Below, one piece after another: positions 1 through 9,100 of a DNA stretch of 49,612 nt (position 1 is its first letter; each line of letters opens with the position of its first letter). The stretch comes from an uncultured Lachnospiraceae bacterium. Its GTDB lineage: Bacteria > Bacillota > Clostridia > Lachnospirales > Lachnospiraceae. Both the position numbers and the translations under genes were made by a program. The DNA is taken from positions 1 to 49,612 of the forward strand of contig CALZOU010000004.1 in the NCBI GenBank assembly GCA_945827805.1. The letters run 5' to 3'. The notes under the pieces are model-generated. The model saw nothing but the letters and a program-made list of their open reading frames with translations. It made no database searches and was not told the origin of the DNA.

Positions 1-48
1 TCTACACAAGGAGTATCGTCGGCAGCGTCAGATGTGTATAAGAGACAG
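1..48 (+). other. Sequencing adapter remnant (Nextera i5 side)
   Basis: The first 48 bases read as the end of the P5 adapter, an 8-base index (AAGGAGTA), the TCGTCGGCAGCGTC primer site, and the 19-bp Tn5 mosaic end finishing at base 48. This is established library-construction sequence, not genome. Native sequence starts at 49, so the upstream context of pta is cut off. Confidence 0.97.
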
Positions 49-56
49 AATTTGGC

Positions 57-85
57 TTGCGAAAGTTTACCTGGAGAGGTATAAT
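57..85 (+). promoter_or_regulatory. Promoter of pta-ackA
   Basis: A TTGCGA -35 box (57-62) and a perfect TATAAT -10 box (80-85) are separated by 17 bp, as for a housekeeping sigma-A promoter. Transcription would start near 92 and give a leader of about 70 nt. Confidence 0.75.
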
Positions 86-95
86 TTTACTATAC

Positions 96-119
96 GGGCA
101 TTTGACAGTTCGAGTGCCC
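96..119 (+). other. Hairpin in the pta leader
   Basis: GGGCATTTGA pairs with TCGAGTGCCC through a CAGT loop, a 10-bp stem with three G-U pairs. It lies right after the predicted transcription start. It has no T-run, so it is more likely an mRNA-stabilising 5' hairpin than a terminator. Function is inferred. Confidence 0.5.
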
Positions 120-161
120 CTATAGGACGGAAATTATTTATACGAAAGGAGTCATAGACCA

Positions 162-1160
162 ATGAGTTTTATTGACACAATTAAAGCAAGAGCTAAAGCT
201 GACATCAAAACAATCGTTCTTCCGGAGACAGAAGACAGAAGAACATATGAAGCAGCAGCACAGGTTCTGAAAGAGGGTATCGCAAAGATCGTTCTCGTAG
301 GTTCCGAGGAAGCTGTTAAAAAAGGAAGCGAAGGACTGGATCTGACAGGTGCTATCATTGTTGATCCGGCTACATCTGACAGAACAGATGCATATGTGGA
401 GAAACTGGTAGAGCTGAGAGCCAAAAAAGGTATGACACCGGAGAAAGCAAGAGAGATCCTGCTGAACCAGTATCTGTACTATGGTGTTATGATGGTTAAG
501 ATGGGTGATGCAGACGGTATGGTATCCGGCGCCTGCCACTCCACAGCAGATACTTTAAGACCGTGTCTGCAGATCCTTAAGACAAAACCGGGCACCAAGC
601 TGGTATCCGCTTTCTTCCTGATGGTTGTTCCGAACTGCGAGTATGGTGCTGACGGTACTTTCGTATTCGCTGACAGCGGCCTGAACCAGGATCCGAATCC
701 GGAAGAACTGGCTGCCATCGCTGCATCTTCCGCAGAGTCCTTCCAGACTCTGGTTGAAAAAGAGCCGATCGTAGCTATGCTTTCTCACTCTACTATGGGC
801 AGTGCAAAACATGCTCTGGTTGACAAAGTTGTTGAGGCTACAAGAATCGCTAAAGAGCAGAATCCGGGACTTAAGCTTGATGGTGAGTTCCAGCTGGATG
901 CTGCCATCGTTCCGAGCGTAGGCGCTTCCAAAGCTCCCAACAGCGATGTTGCAGGTAAAGCAAACGTTCTGATCTTCCCGAACCTGGATGCAGGTAATAT
1001 CGGTTACAAGCTGACCCAGAGACTGGCTAAGGCTGAAGCTTACGGCCCCATCACTCAGGGTATTGCAGCTCCGGTAAACGATCTGTCCAGAGGATGCTCC
1101 GCTGAGGATATCGTTGGTGTTGTTGCCATCACATCCGTACAGTGCCAGGCAACAAAATAA
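162..1160 (+). CDS. pta: Phosphate acetyltransferase
   Basis: Converts acetyl-CoA and phosphate to acetyl phosphate in the cytoplasm, the first step of acetate formation. The 332-residue product matches the short Pta form that has only the catalytic domain, without the N-terminal regulatory domains of the long enterobacterial enzyme. The family stretch SGACHSTADTLRP lies near residues 121-133. The ATG at 162 follows an AAAGGAG ribosome site. ackA starts 36 bp downstream, so the two are very likely one transcript. Codon use is strongly biased toward GCT, GTT, ATC and CTG, as in the Wood-Ljungdahl genes here, which suggests high expression. Identity is secure. Confidence 0.97.
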   Translation: MSFIDTIKARAKADIKTIVLPETEDRRTYEAAAQVLKEGIAKIVLVGSEEAVKKGSEGLDLTGAIIVDPATSDRTDAYVEKLVELRAKKGMTPEKAREILLNQYLYYGVMMVKMGDADGMVSGACHSTADTLRPCLQILKTKPGTKLVSAFFLMVVPNCEYGADGTFVFADSGLNQDPNPEELAAIAASSAESFQTLVEKEPIVAMLSHSTMGSAKHALVDKVVEATRIAKEQNPGLKLDGEFQLDAAIVPSVGASKAPNSDVAGKANVLIFPNLDAGNIGYKLTQRLAKAEAYGPITQGIAAPVNDLSRGCSAEDIVGVVAITSVQCQATK

Positions 1161-1196
1161 AAACTATATATACATAAAATTCAGGAGGATTTTACA

Positions 1197-2387
1197 ATGA
1201 ATGTATTGGTAATCAACTGCGGCAGTTCTTCTCTGAAATATCAGCTGATCGACTCCGAAAGTGAAAAAGTTCTGGCAAAGGGTCTTTGCGAGAGAATCGG
1301 TATTGACGGACGTCTGACCTATCAGAAGGCCGGCCTGGACAAGGAGATCACAGAAGCTCCGATGCCGACTCATAAAGAAGCCATCAAGATGGTGCTTGAT
1401 GCTCTGACGAACGACAAGACCGGTGCTATCAAGAGCCTTGATGAGGTTGGTGCTGTAGGTCATCGTATGGTACACGGTGGTGAGAAGTTCACCTGTTCTG
1501 CAGTAATCGATGATGAGATGATCAAAGCTGTTGAGTCCTGCAACGATCTGGCTCCGCTTCATAACCCGGCTAACCTGATCGGTGTAAATGCCTGCAAAGA
1601 GCTGATGCCGAATGTACCGATGGTAGGTGTATTTGATACCGCTTTCCATCAGACTATGCCGAAAAAAGCATATCTGTACGGTCTTCCGTATGAATATTAT
1701 GAGAAATACGGCGTTCGCCGCTACGGTTTCCACGGAACAAGCCACAGCTTCGTTTCAAAAGAAACAGCTAAATTCCTGGGACTGGATCTTGAAAATTCCA
1801 AGATCATCGTTGCTCACCTGGGCAACGGCGCTTCCATTTCTGCCGTAAAGAATGGCAAGTGTGTAGATACATCCATGGGTCTGACTCCTCTGGCAGGTCT
1901 TGTTATGGGTACCCGCTGTGGTGATATCGATCCGGCTATCATGGAGTATATTGCCAAGAAAGAAGATCTGGATATCGCAGGCGTTATGAACGTACTGAAT
2001 AAGAAATCCGGTGTACAGGGTATCTCCGGTGTATCCAGCGACTTCCGTGATCTGGAAGACGGTATGACAGCAGGAAACGAGAGATGTGCAGACGCTATTG
2101 AAGTATTCTGCTACAACGTAGCCAAATTCATCGGTGCTTATGCAGCAGCCATGAATGGTGTTGATGCCATCGCTTTCACAGCAGGTATCGGTGAGAACGG
2201 CCCGATCGTTCGTGAGAAAGTTCTTGAGTATCTGGGTTACCTGGGTGCTGAGCTGGATCCGGAAGCTAACCAGAAACGTGGCGATAACAATGTGATCTCC
2301 ACACCGGATTCCAAGGTTAAAGTTTGCGTTGTTCCGACCAACGAAGAGCTGGCTATCTGCCGCGATACTGTTGCTCTGGTAAAATAA
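1197..2387 (+). CDS. ackA: Acetate kinase
   Basis: Makes ATP and acetate from acetyl phosphate and ADP, the substrate-level phosphorylation step of acetogenesis. The 396-residue protein has the ASKHA-fold start NCGSSSLKYQL (Asn7), the GHRMVHGGEKF segment with the substrate-binding Arg, FDTAFHQTMP, and a C-terminal TAGIGENGP nucleotide loop. Length is normal for the family. A strong AGGAGG precedes the ATG. It is the last gene of the pta-ackA unit; a hairpin terminator follows 35 bp after the stop. Confidence 0.98.
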   Translation: MNVLVINCGSSSLKYQLIDSESEKVLAKGLCERIGIDGRLTYQKAGLDKEITEAPMPTHKEAIKMVLDALTNDKTGAIKSLDEVGAVGHRMVHGGEKFTCSAVIDDEMIKAVESCNDLAPLHNPANLIGVNACKELMPNVPMVGVFDTAFHQTMPKKAYLYGLPYEYYEKYGVRRYGFHGTSHSFVSKETAKFLGLDLENSKIIVAHLGNGASISAVKNGKCVDTSMGLTPLAGLVMGTRCGDIDPAIMEYIAKKEDLDIAGVMNVLNKKSGVQGISGVSSDFRDLEDGMTAGNERCADAIEVFCYNVAKFIGAYAAAMNGVDAIAFTAGIGENGPIVREKVLEYLGYLGAELDPEANQKRGDNNVISTPDSKVKVCVVPTNEELAICRDTVALVK

Positions 2388-2421
2388 TTCACTGAAAATT
2401 ATATCAGATACAGGTTTATTT

Positions 2422-2449
2422 GGGCTGTCGCATAGTGCGGCAGCCCTTT
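2422..2449 (+). terminator. Terminator after ackA
   Basis: GGGCTGTCGCA pairs with TGCGGCAGCCC (11 bp, one G-U) across a three-base loop, followed by a short TTT. The stem is strong but the T-run is weak. Confidence 0.65.
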
Positions 2450-2518
2450 AGTCGACGGATACAGCAGTCAATCAGAATCTAAATTCTGTAAAATGTAAAA
2501 ACTATCAAGAAAAACAGC

Positions 2519-2547
2519 TTGACAAAGGGATTTACAGACGCTATACT
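2519..2547 (+). promoter_or_regulatory. Promoter of yceD-rpmF
   Basis: A consensus TTGACA (2519-2524) and TATACT (2542-2547) are spaced by 17 bp. The leader would be about 20 nt and contains AGGAG before the ATG at 2574. Confidence 0.85.
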
Positions 2548-2573
2548 ACTTTAAGTGTGATTAGGAGACGATT

Positions 2574-3104
2574 ATGCTTATTGATCTGACAAAATTATTA
2601 TCTCAGGACAATACAATACAGGAGATGGAAGTTCCACTGGAACTTACTCATTTTAAACGTGCCAAAGGGGAACAGTACAAGTTTCTGGAAAAATCCCCGA
2701 TAACACTTGTGTTGGAGCATGAGAAAGATCAGGTGGTTAATATTTCCGGACATTGTTCGGTGACATGTATGGTACCATGTGCCCGCTGCCTTACCCCTGT
2801 CAGAGAAGCTATCGATCTGGACTTTGAGCACCGTGTGGATGTGATGCATCTCGATGCGGATGAAGACGAGTCAGAGATGATGAACTGTATCACGGAAGAG
2901 AAATGTCTGGATGTGGACCAGCTGGTGCATAATGAGATTCTTATCCATTGGCCGCTTAGAGTTCTCTGCAGAGAGGACTGTAAGGGTATCTGCACAGTAT
3001 GCGGACAGAATCTTAATGATGGAGAGTGTTCCTGCGATAAGGAAAACTTGGATCCGCGAATGGCAGCATTCAGAGAAATATTCAGTAATTTTAAGGAGGT
3101 GTAG
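2574..3104 (+). CDS. yceD: YceD/DUF177 family protein
   Basis: A 176-residue member of the DUF177 (YceD) family, which bacteria regularly encode just before ribosomal protein L32. The family has been linked to 23S rRNA accumulation, but its chemistry is unknown. Visible features are a central PCARCLTPV segment and a C-terminal CREDCKGICTVCGQ stretch with a trailing CSC, which looks like a zinc-binding knuckle. rpmF starts 3 bp after the stop, and both share the consensus promoter upstream. Confidence 0.9.
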   Translation: MLIDLTKLLSQDNTIQEMEVPLELTHFKRAKGEQYKFLEKSPITLVLEHEKDQVVNISGHCSVTCMVPCARCLTPVREAIDLDFEHRVDVMHLDADEDESEMMNCITEEKCLDVDQLVHNEILIHWPLRVLCREDCKGICTVCGQNLNDGECSCDKENLDPRMAAFREIFSNFKEV

Positions 3105-3106
3105 TA

Positions 3107-3289
3107 ATGTCCATCTGTCCAAAGAATAAATCATCCAAAGGTAGAAGAGATAAAAGAAGAGCAAACTGGAAAATGAGCGCTCCGAATCTCGTAAAATGCA
3201 GTAAATGTGGCGCCCTGATGATGCCGCACAGAGTTTGCAAGGCCTGCGGTTCCTACAACAAGAAAACTGTTGTTGAAGTAGAAGATTAA
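3107..3289 (+). CDS. rpmF: 50S ribosomal protein L32
   Basis: A 60-residue basic protein of the large ribosomal subunit. The N-terminal segment SKGRRDKRRANWKM is typical. A zinc-ribbon with Cys31, Cys34, Cys44 and Cys47 is intact, so this is the C+ (zinc-binding) form. The AAGGAGGTG site lies inside the end of yceD, consistent with coupled translation. A terminator follows directly. Confidence 0.98.
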   Translation: MSICPKNKSSKGRRDKRRANWKMSAPNLVKCSKCGALMMPHRVCKACGSYNKKTVVEVED

Positions 3290-3292
3290 TCA

Positions 3293-3330
3293 GAAGACCA
3301 TCCCATGTACGGGGTGGTTTTCTTGTTTTT
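3293..3330 (+). terminator. Terminator after rpmF
   Basis: GAAGACCATCCC pairs with GGGGTGGTTTTC (12 bp with G-U pairs) around ATGTAC, followed by TTGTTTTT. This is a clear intrinsic terminator. Confidence 0.9.
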
Positions 3331-3351
3331 ATGAAGGATTTATGACTTCGG

Positions 3352-3380
3352 TTGACGCAGTACAGGGCATGTGCTATAAT
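3352..3380 (+). promoter_or_regulatory. Promoter of the Ig-like lipoprotein gene
   Basis: TTGACG (3352-3357) and TATAAT (3375-3380) with a 17-bp spacer. The gene forms its own unit between two terminators. Confidence 0.85.
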
Positions 3381-3440
3381 ACGAAACGAATTCGAAAAGA
3401 AAATGATACACAAACGTAATAATTAAGAGGGGTACATACT

Positions 3441-3977
3441 ATGAGAAAAGGCAGAAAACTGATCGCTGCACTGCTGGCAGTGATGATGGTATATACACTG
3501 ACCGGTTGCTCGCTGTCTTCAGTCAAAGAATCCTGGAAGCTGCTTTTGGGGAAATCAGATAAAGGGACGATGACGACGGCACAGATGCAGGAGTTAAAGG
3601 ATAATAAGGTGATCCGGATCGTGGATGAAAATCTGGCTGCACCGGAATTTACGCTGAATCTTGGCGATACTTACACCTATCAGGTGGGAGCCGGAGCAGA
3701 AGCACTGACTGTACAGGCACAGGCACCGGAGGGGACGATTACCTACCAGTGGTATACTTCTGCTGCTGATATGAATGGCGGCGGAAAGCCTATAGAAGGT
3801 GCGACAGAGGCTACATACACTCCGGATACTTCCGAGAAGGGCACTGTTTATTATTTTTGCGTAGCTACTGTAACAGTGGATGAGCGCATTCGTGAATCCA
3901 CCAGCCATGTGACTGCCGTTGTTGTGCAGGATGTGGCCGACATGAGCGTGATAGCACCTGAAGAGTTGAATGAATAA
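3441..3977 (+). CDS. Putative lipoprotein with Ig-like domain
   Basis: A 178-residue protein with a signal peptide (basic MRKGRK, then a hydrophobic run) ending in a lipobox LTGC. Cys23 would be lipidated and anchor it to the outer face of the membrane. Residues of about 75-160 look like an immunoglobulin-like fold: YQWYTSAADMNGG, then a TYTPDTSEKGTVYYFCVATV strand pattern. I do not recognise a named family, and no catalytic motif is visible. It has its own promoter and terminator between rpmF and plsX, where most relatives have nothing. It may be an envelope-binding or adhesion protein, but that is inference. Confidence 0.8.
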   Translation: MRKGRKLIAALLAVMMVYTLTGCSLSSVKESWKLLLGKSDKGTMTTAQMQELKDNKVIRIVDENLAAPEFTLNLGDTYTYQVGAGAEALTVQAQAPEGTITYQWYTSAADMNGGGKPIEGATEATYTPDTSEKGTVYYFCVATVTVDERIRESTSHVTAVVVQDVADMSVIAPEELNE

Positions 3978-3981
3978 AATT

Positions 3982-4011
3982 GAGCCGTGGCCGGGAGGCG
4001 CGGCTCTTTTT
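3982..4011 (+). terminator. Terminator after the lipoprotein gene
   Basis: GAGCCG...CGGCTC with GC-rich inner pairing around GGGA, then TTTTT. It starts 5 bp after the stop codon. Confidence 0.85.
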
Positions 4012-4021
4012 GAATTAATTG

Positions 4022-4050
4022 TTGCAATTTCATCAGAGGTCTTGTATATT
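4022..4050 (+). promoter_or_regulatory. Promoter of plsX-acpP
   Basis: TTGCAA (4022-4027) and TATATT (4045-4050) are 17 bp apart, directly after the terminator and 40 bp before plsX. Confidence 0.7.
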
Positions 4051-4089
4051 AACTTGTAGTGCTGTGTATTGACAGCAGGAGGCAAAAAA

Positions 4090-5121
4090 ATGAGTGATAT
4101 GATTAAAGTCGCGGTAGATGCCATGGGCGGTGATCATGCGCCGGCAGCTATCGTTAAGGGGGCTGTGGATGCCTTGCAGGAAAGAGACAATTTATTTGTC
4201 TATCTGGCAGGCAAAGAGGATGCGATCCGACAGGAACTGTCCAAATACAGCTATCCAGAGGAACGTATACAGATCGTACCTGCATCTCAGGTGATCGAGA
4301 CAGGTGAACCGCCGGTAAATGCTATCCGTGGGAAAAAGGATTCTTCTCTTGTGGTGGCACTCGGACTGGTCAGAAAAGGTGAGGCTGATGCTTTTGTATC
4401 TGCCGGCAGCACAGGCGCGGTCCTTGTGGGCGGTCAGGTCATGGTTGGCAAATTAAAAGGTGTGGAGCGTGCCCCGCTGGCACCCCTTATCCCTACACTG
4501 AAAGGCAGTTCTCTTCTGATCGACTGTGGTGCTAATGTAGATGCCCGTTCCAGCCATCTGGTTCAGTTCGCCAGGATGGGTTCCATTTACATGGAAAATG
4601 TCATGCACATTAAAAATCCACGGGTTGCACTGGTAAATATCGGTGCAGAGGAGGAAAAAGGCAATGCTCTGGCGAAGGAGACTTATCCTCTGTTAAAAGC
4701 TTGTAAGGATATTAATTTTATCGGTAATATTGAAGCCAGAGAGATTCCGGAGGGCAAGGCAGACGTTATCGTCTGTGAGGCTTTTGTCGGAAATGTCATT
4801 CTGAAACTCTATGAAGGCGTAGCCGGTGCTCTTATGAAAAAAGTGAAAGCTGGAATGATGTCAACGCTTCGCAGCAAGATCGGAGCCCTGCTGGTGAAGC
4901 CGGCACTGAAGAAGACACTTAAGGATTTTGATGTTTCGGAATATGGAGGAGCGCCGCTTCTCGGCCTGAAAGGGCTTGTGGTAAAATCCCATGGCAGTTC
5001 AGATGCCAATGAGATAAAGAATTCTATATTACAGTGTATTCAGTTCAAAGAACAGAAAATCAACGAGAAGATCAGCGAACACATGAATACGAAGGAAGAG
5101 AGGGAAGATCATGGAATTTGA
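4090..5121 (+). CDS. plsX: Phosphate acyltransferase PlsX
   Basis: Makes acyl-phosphate from acyl-ACP, the first step of phosphatidic acid synthesis in Gram-positives; PlsY (23993-24649) uses the product. The protein starts with the typical [13 protein letters not shown] and contains SAGSTGAVL and [10 protein letters not shown] place the start at ATG 4090, 7 bases after AGGAGG, rather than at the TTG at 4069, giving 343 residues. The end overlaps acpP by 11 bp. fabD and fabG, which often sit between plsX and acpP, are absent here. Confidence 0.96.
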   Translation: MSDMIKVAVDAMGGDHAPAAIVKGAVDALQERDNLFVYLAGKEDAIRQELSKYSYPEERIQIVPASQVIETGEPPVNAIRGKKDSSLVVALGLVRKGEADAFVSAGSTGAVLVGGQVMVGKLKGVERAPLAPLIPTLKGSSLLIDCGANVDARSSHLVQFARMGSIYMENVMHIKNPRVALVNIGAEEEKGNALAKETYPLLKACKDINFIGNIEAREIPEGKADVIVCEAFVGNVILKLYEGVAGALMKKVKAGMMSTLRSKIGALLVKPALKKTLKDFDVSEYGGAPLLGLKGLVVKSHGSSDANEIKNSILQCIQFKEQKINEKISEHMNTKEEREDHGI

Positions 5122-5335
5122 AAAGATTCAGAACATTATCGCCGAGGTTTTAAACGTAGATAAGGATGAGATCACCATGGATACCACCTTTATCGACGAC
5201 TTGGGCGCAGATTCTCTGGATGTTTTCCAGATTATTATGGGTATTGAGGAAGAATTTGACCTCGAGATCCCGACTGAGAAAGCGGAAAGCATTGTAACGG
5301 TAGGCGATGCAGTAGAAGCCATCCGCAATGCCTGA
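5111..5335 (+). CDS. acpP: Acyl carrier protein
   Basis: A 74-residue acidic acyl carrier protein for fatty acid synthesis. The phosphopantetheine site is in DDLGADSLD, with Ser35 as the attachment residue. Length and charge are typical. It overlaps plsX by 11 bp, and its ribosome site lies in the plsX coding end, which implies coupled translation of the donor carrier and the enzyme that uses it. Confidence 0.97.
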   Translation: MEFEKIQNIIAEVLNVDKDEITMDTTFIDDLGADSLDVFQIIMGIEEEFDLEIPTEKAESIVTVGDAVEAIRNA

Positions 5336-5361
5336 CCGTACAGGCATACAACCATAACAGT

Positions 5362-5417
5362 ACAGGACAGGGGAGGGTTTATACAGTGTATAGATGCTTT
5401 TCTGTCCTGTTCTTTTT
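5362..5417 (+). terminator. Terminator between acpP and rnc
   Basis: ACAGGACAG (5362-5370) pairs with CTGTCCTGT (5402-5410) across a loop of about 31 nt, followed by TCTTTTT. The loop is long, so the terminator may be leaky. No separate promoter for rnc is evident. Confidence 0.55.
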
Positions 5418-5437
5418 CAGTGAAAAAGGAGTAATCT

Positions 5438-6139
5438 ATGGAGATAAAACATCTGGAAGAACGACTGGGGTATACATTTCGTGACAAGAGCCTGCTGGAT
5501 ATGGCGCTTCGTCACAGTTCCTATGTCAATGAGCATCATATGAAACGTATACAGTGTAACGAAAGACTGGAATTTTTGGGAGATGCTGTACTGGAAATGG
5601 TCAGCAGCGAGTTTTTGTATGGCCTGTATCCGGATAAACCGGAGGGAGAACTGTCTAAGATCCGGGCCAGCCTCGTGTGTGAGCCGTCACTGGCTTTCTG
5701 TGCCCGGGAGATCGGTCTGGATCATAGCCTGAAGCTGGGCAAAGGTGAAGAACATACCGGAGGACGCCAGAGAGATTCTATTATTTCTGATGCTCTGGAG
5801 GCAACCATCGGTGCTATTTTTCTGGATGGTGGGATTACTAATGCAAAAGAGTTTATTCTGGACCATGTGCTGAATGATATGGACAGCAAACGTCTCTTTT
5901 ATGATAGTAAGACCATATTGCAGGAAAGAGTACAGGGCCATATGGAGGGGGCTATTCGTTATGAACTGGTCCGGGAAGAAGGACCGGATCATGCCAAATC
6001 CTTCTATGTAGATCTGTACATTGGTAACAAACGGTACGGCCAGGGTATGGGACGAACCAAAAAGGCTGCGGAACAGAAAGCCGCGTACATGGCTTTGTGC
6101 AGTATGAAAGAACAGGAAGGCGAAGAACAGAGAGTATAA
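5438..6139 (+). CDS. rnc: Ribonuclease III
   Basis: Cuts double-stranded RNA in rRNA precursors and structured mRNAs. The signature NERLEFLGDAVL sits at residues 41-52, and a second metal-ligand region DALEATIGAIFLDGG follows near 120. The C-terminal third is a dsRNA-binding domain ending in RTKKAAEQKAAYMAL. Length is 233 residues, normal for the family. smc starts 3 bp after the stop, so rnc-smc-ftsY are co-transcribed. Several long perfect hairpins in this window would be natural substrates. Confidence 0.97.
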   Translation: MEIKHLEERLGYTFRDKSLLDMALRHSSYVNEHHMKRIQCNERLEFLGDAVLEMVSSEFLYGLYPDKPEGELSKIRASLVCEPSLAFCAREIGLDHSLKLGKGEEHTGGRQRDSIISDALEATIGAIFLDGGITNAKEFILDHVLNDMDSKRLFYDSKTILQERVQGHMEGAIRYELVREEGPDHAKSFYVDLYIGNKRYGQGMGRTKKAAEQKAAYMALCSMKEQEGEEQRV

Positions 6140-6142
6140 ACT

Positions 6143-9100
6143 ATGTATTTAAAGAGCATCGAGGTACAGGGATTTAAATCCTTTGCCAATAAGATTAAAT
6201 TTGAGTTCCATAACGGTATCACTGGTATTGTAGGACCAAATGGCAGTGGAAAAAGTAATGTTGCCGACGCGGTGCGCTGGGTACTGGGTGAACAGAGTGC
6301 CAAACAGCTTCGCGGCGGCAATATGCAGGATGTTATTTTTTCCGGTACACAGCTGAGAAAACCTCTGGGGTATGCGTCTGTGGCGATTACGTTGGATAAT
6401 GCAGACCATAAACTGGATACTTCCTATGAGGAAGTCACCGTTACCCGCCGTCTCTACCGTTCAGGGGAAAGTGAATATCTGATGAACGGCGCTGCCTGCA
6501 GACTGAGAGATATTCAGGAGTTGTTTTATGATACGGGTATTGGTAAGGAAGGATACTCCATTATCGGTCAGGGTCAGATCGACAAGATCCTGAGTAATAA
6601 GCCCGATGACCGACGGGAGCTTTTTGATGAGGCTGCCGGTATCGTAAAATTTAAACGCAGAAAAAACACCACTCTGAAAAAGCTGGAAGAAGAGGAACAG
6701 AATCTGGCCCGTGTCAGCGATATACTGTCAGAACTTACCAGGCGTCTGGGCCCCTTAAAACGCCAGTCGGAATCCGCCCGTATCTATCTGAAAAAGAGGG
6801 ACGAGCTGAAGACCCTGGATCTGAATATGTTTCTTCTGGACCGTGCCCGGATGGAGAAGGAATACGACCGTTTGCAGCAGGCCTATGGCGCGTCCGGAGA
6901 GGAACTGGCAGAAACAAGAGTGCAGTTTGATAAGACAAAGGAAGAATATGATACGCTGGAGCAGGAACTGACCGAGCTGGAAAAAAAGATTGAAACCAGT
7001 AGAGAGGCAGCATCTCAGCATGCTCTGGTGCAGAAGCAGCTGGAAGGTCAGATCCACGTGCTGAATGAGCAGATCCGCACGGCTACAGAAAATCGTAAGC
7101 TGCATGATGCCCGTCTGGAAACAATCGATACAGAACTTCAAGAGAAAAAATCTCAGATCATAGAGCTGGAAAAGATACTGGGAGAGGCGGATGTTCTGCG
7201 AAAAAACAGCGATGCAGACTGTGCGACAGTTCAAAGCCAGTTGGATCAGCTTCATACAGCTATGGAGCAGAGTACAGCTGCGATGAATCAGGCCAAGACA
7301 AGTCAGATTGATCTGCTGAACCAGAAGGCTTCTGCCAAAGGTAAGCTGCAGAGGTATGATGCCATGCTGGAACAGATCGGCATACGTAAATCTATGCTGA
7401 GCCAGAGAGCACTTGTGCTGAAAAAGGACGAGGAGCGCCAGCAGGATGTGCTGATCGATTGCCGCGAGGAGTACCGCAAGCTGCAAAAAGAGATCGAAAG
7501 TGCGCAGACGAAGCGGGATGCAAATCAGGAACAGATCCAGTCTTTGCAGAAAGAGATCGAGTCCGGCCAGAAGGATGTGGACAGTCGTCAGCTGGCTTTT
7601 CACAGGGAAGAATCCCGCCTGGAGACTCTGCGCAATCTGGCGGAGAGATATGACGGCTATGGTAATTCCATCCGCCGCGTTATGGAGCAGAAAAGCCGTG
7701 TTCCCGGCCTGATCGGCGTAGTGGCTGATCTGATCAAGACGGAAAAGAAATATGAGACTGCCATTGAGACCGCTCTGGGCGGCGCTATTCAGAATATTGT
7801 AACTAAAGATGAAGCTACGGCAAAGCAGATGATCGGCTTTCTGAAACAGAACCGATACGGTCGGGCGACCTTTTTGCCGCTGTCTGCCGTGTCCGGCCGC
7901 GGGGGATTGGATAAGGCACAGTATCTGAAGGAACCGGGCGTTATTCAGTCGGCAGACCGGCTGGTACATACGGAACCGGCATATGAAGATCTGATGAGAT
8001 CTCTTCTGGGACGTACTCTGGTAGTGGAGACCATTGACCATGGTATTGCTTTACAGAAAAAGAGTCACCATACACTCCGTATTGTTACGCTGGAGGGTGA
8101 ACTTCTTAATCCCGGCGGTTCTATGACAGGTGGTGCCTTCAAAAATACCAGCAACCTTCTGGGACGCCGTCGTGAGATCGAAGAACTGGAAAAACAGGTA
8201 AAAAAACTGGGAACAGATCTGGAAGAAAGAAAAACGGGCCTGGAATCCAAGAGAAACCTTCGCAATGCACTGCGGGATGAAAAAACAGATCTGGAAGAAC
8301 AGATCCGTGAGAAACAACTGGATCTGAATACAGCTCAGATGAATATCCGTCAGGCAGAAGAACGAACCAGAGAGATACAGTCAGGTTTTAGCCAGTTGAA
8401 GGGTGAGAGCGCAGAGATCGAATCCCAGATCCGTGAGATCGATGAATTCAGAACTGCCCTGCAGCAGGAAATGAAAACGCTGAAATCTTCAGAAAAGGAT
8501 TCCATGCAGACGGCCCTTTCCCAGGAGACGCTGCTGGAACAGCAGAGAGAGCAGGAAAGCGAGCTGTCCAGACGCCTGGAAGAACTGCATCTGAAACGAT
8601 CCGAATTGTCGCAGAAGCTTTCTTTCCAACAGGAAAATCTGGACCGTATCCGCAGAGAGATCAGTTCTCTGGAAGAAGAAAAGGGCGATATCAATGCCAG
8701 ACAGCTGGAGCGTGACCGCGAAGAAGAAGAAAAGAAGGTGCAGATCGCATCAGTCGAGGAGACCATGGCGGCAGGAAAGATACAGGAAGAAGAACTGCAG
8801 AAGGTCCTCAGCGCCGATCAGGCAAGAAAAGAAGAGCTGCAGAGCACACATCGCCAGTTCTTTGCCCGCCGTGATGAATTGTCTGAGCATCTGAATCGTC
8901 TGGATAAGGAGTGTTACCGTCTGAGAAGCCAGCTGGATAAGCTGGAGGAGAATCAGGAAGCGCAGATCAATTATATTTGGGATGAATATGAAATCACACC
9001 GATGCAGGCTGCATCCTACCGGATGGAGGAGGTACCGGAGAGAGGTGCACTGAAAAAACAGCTGAATGAGGTAAAAGACGAGATCCGAAAGCTGGGTCCG

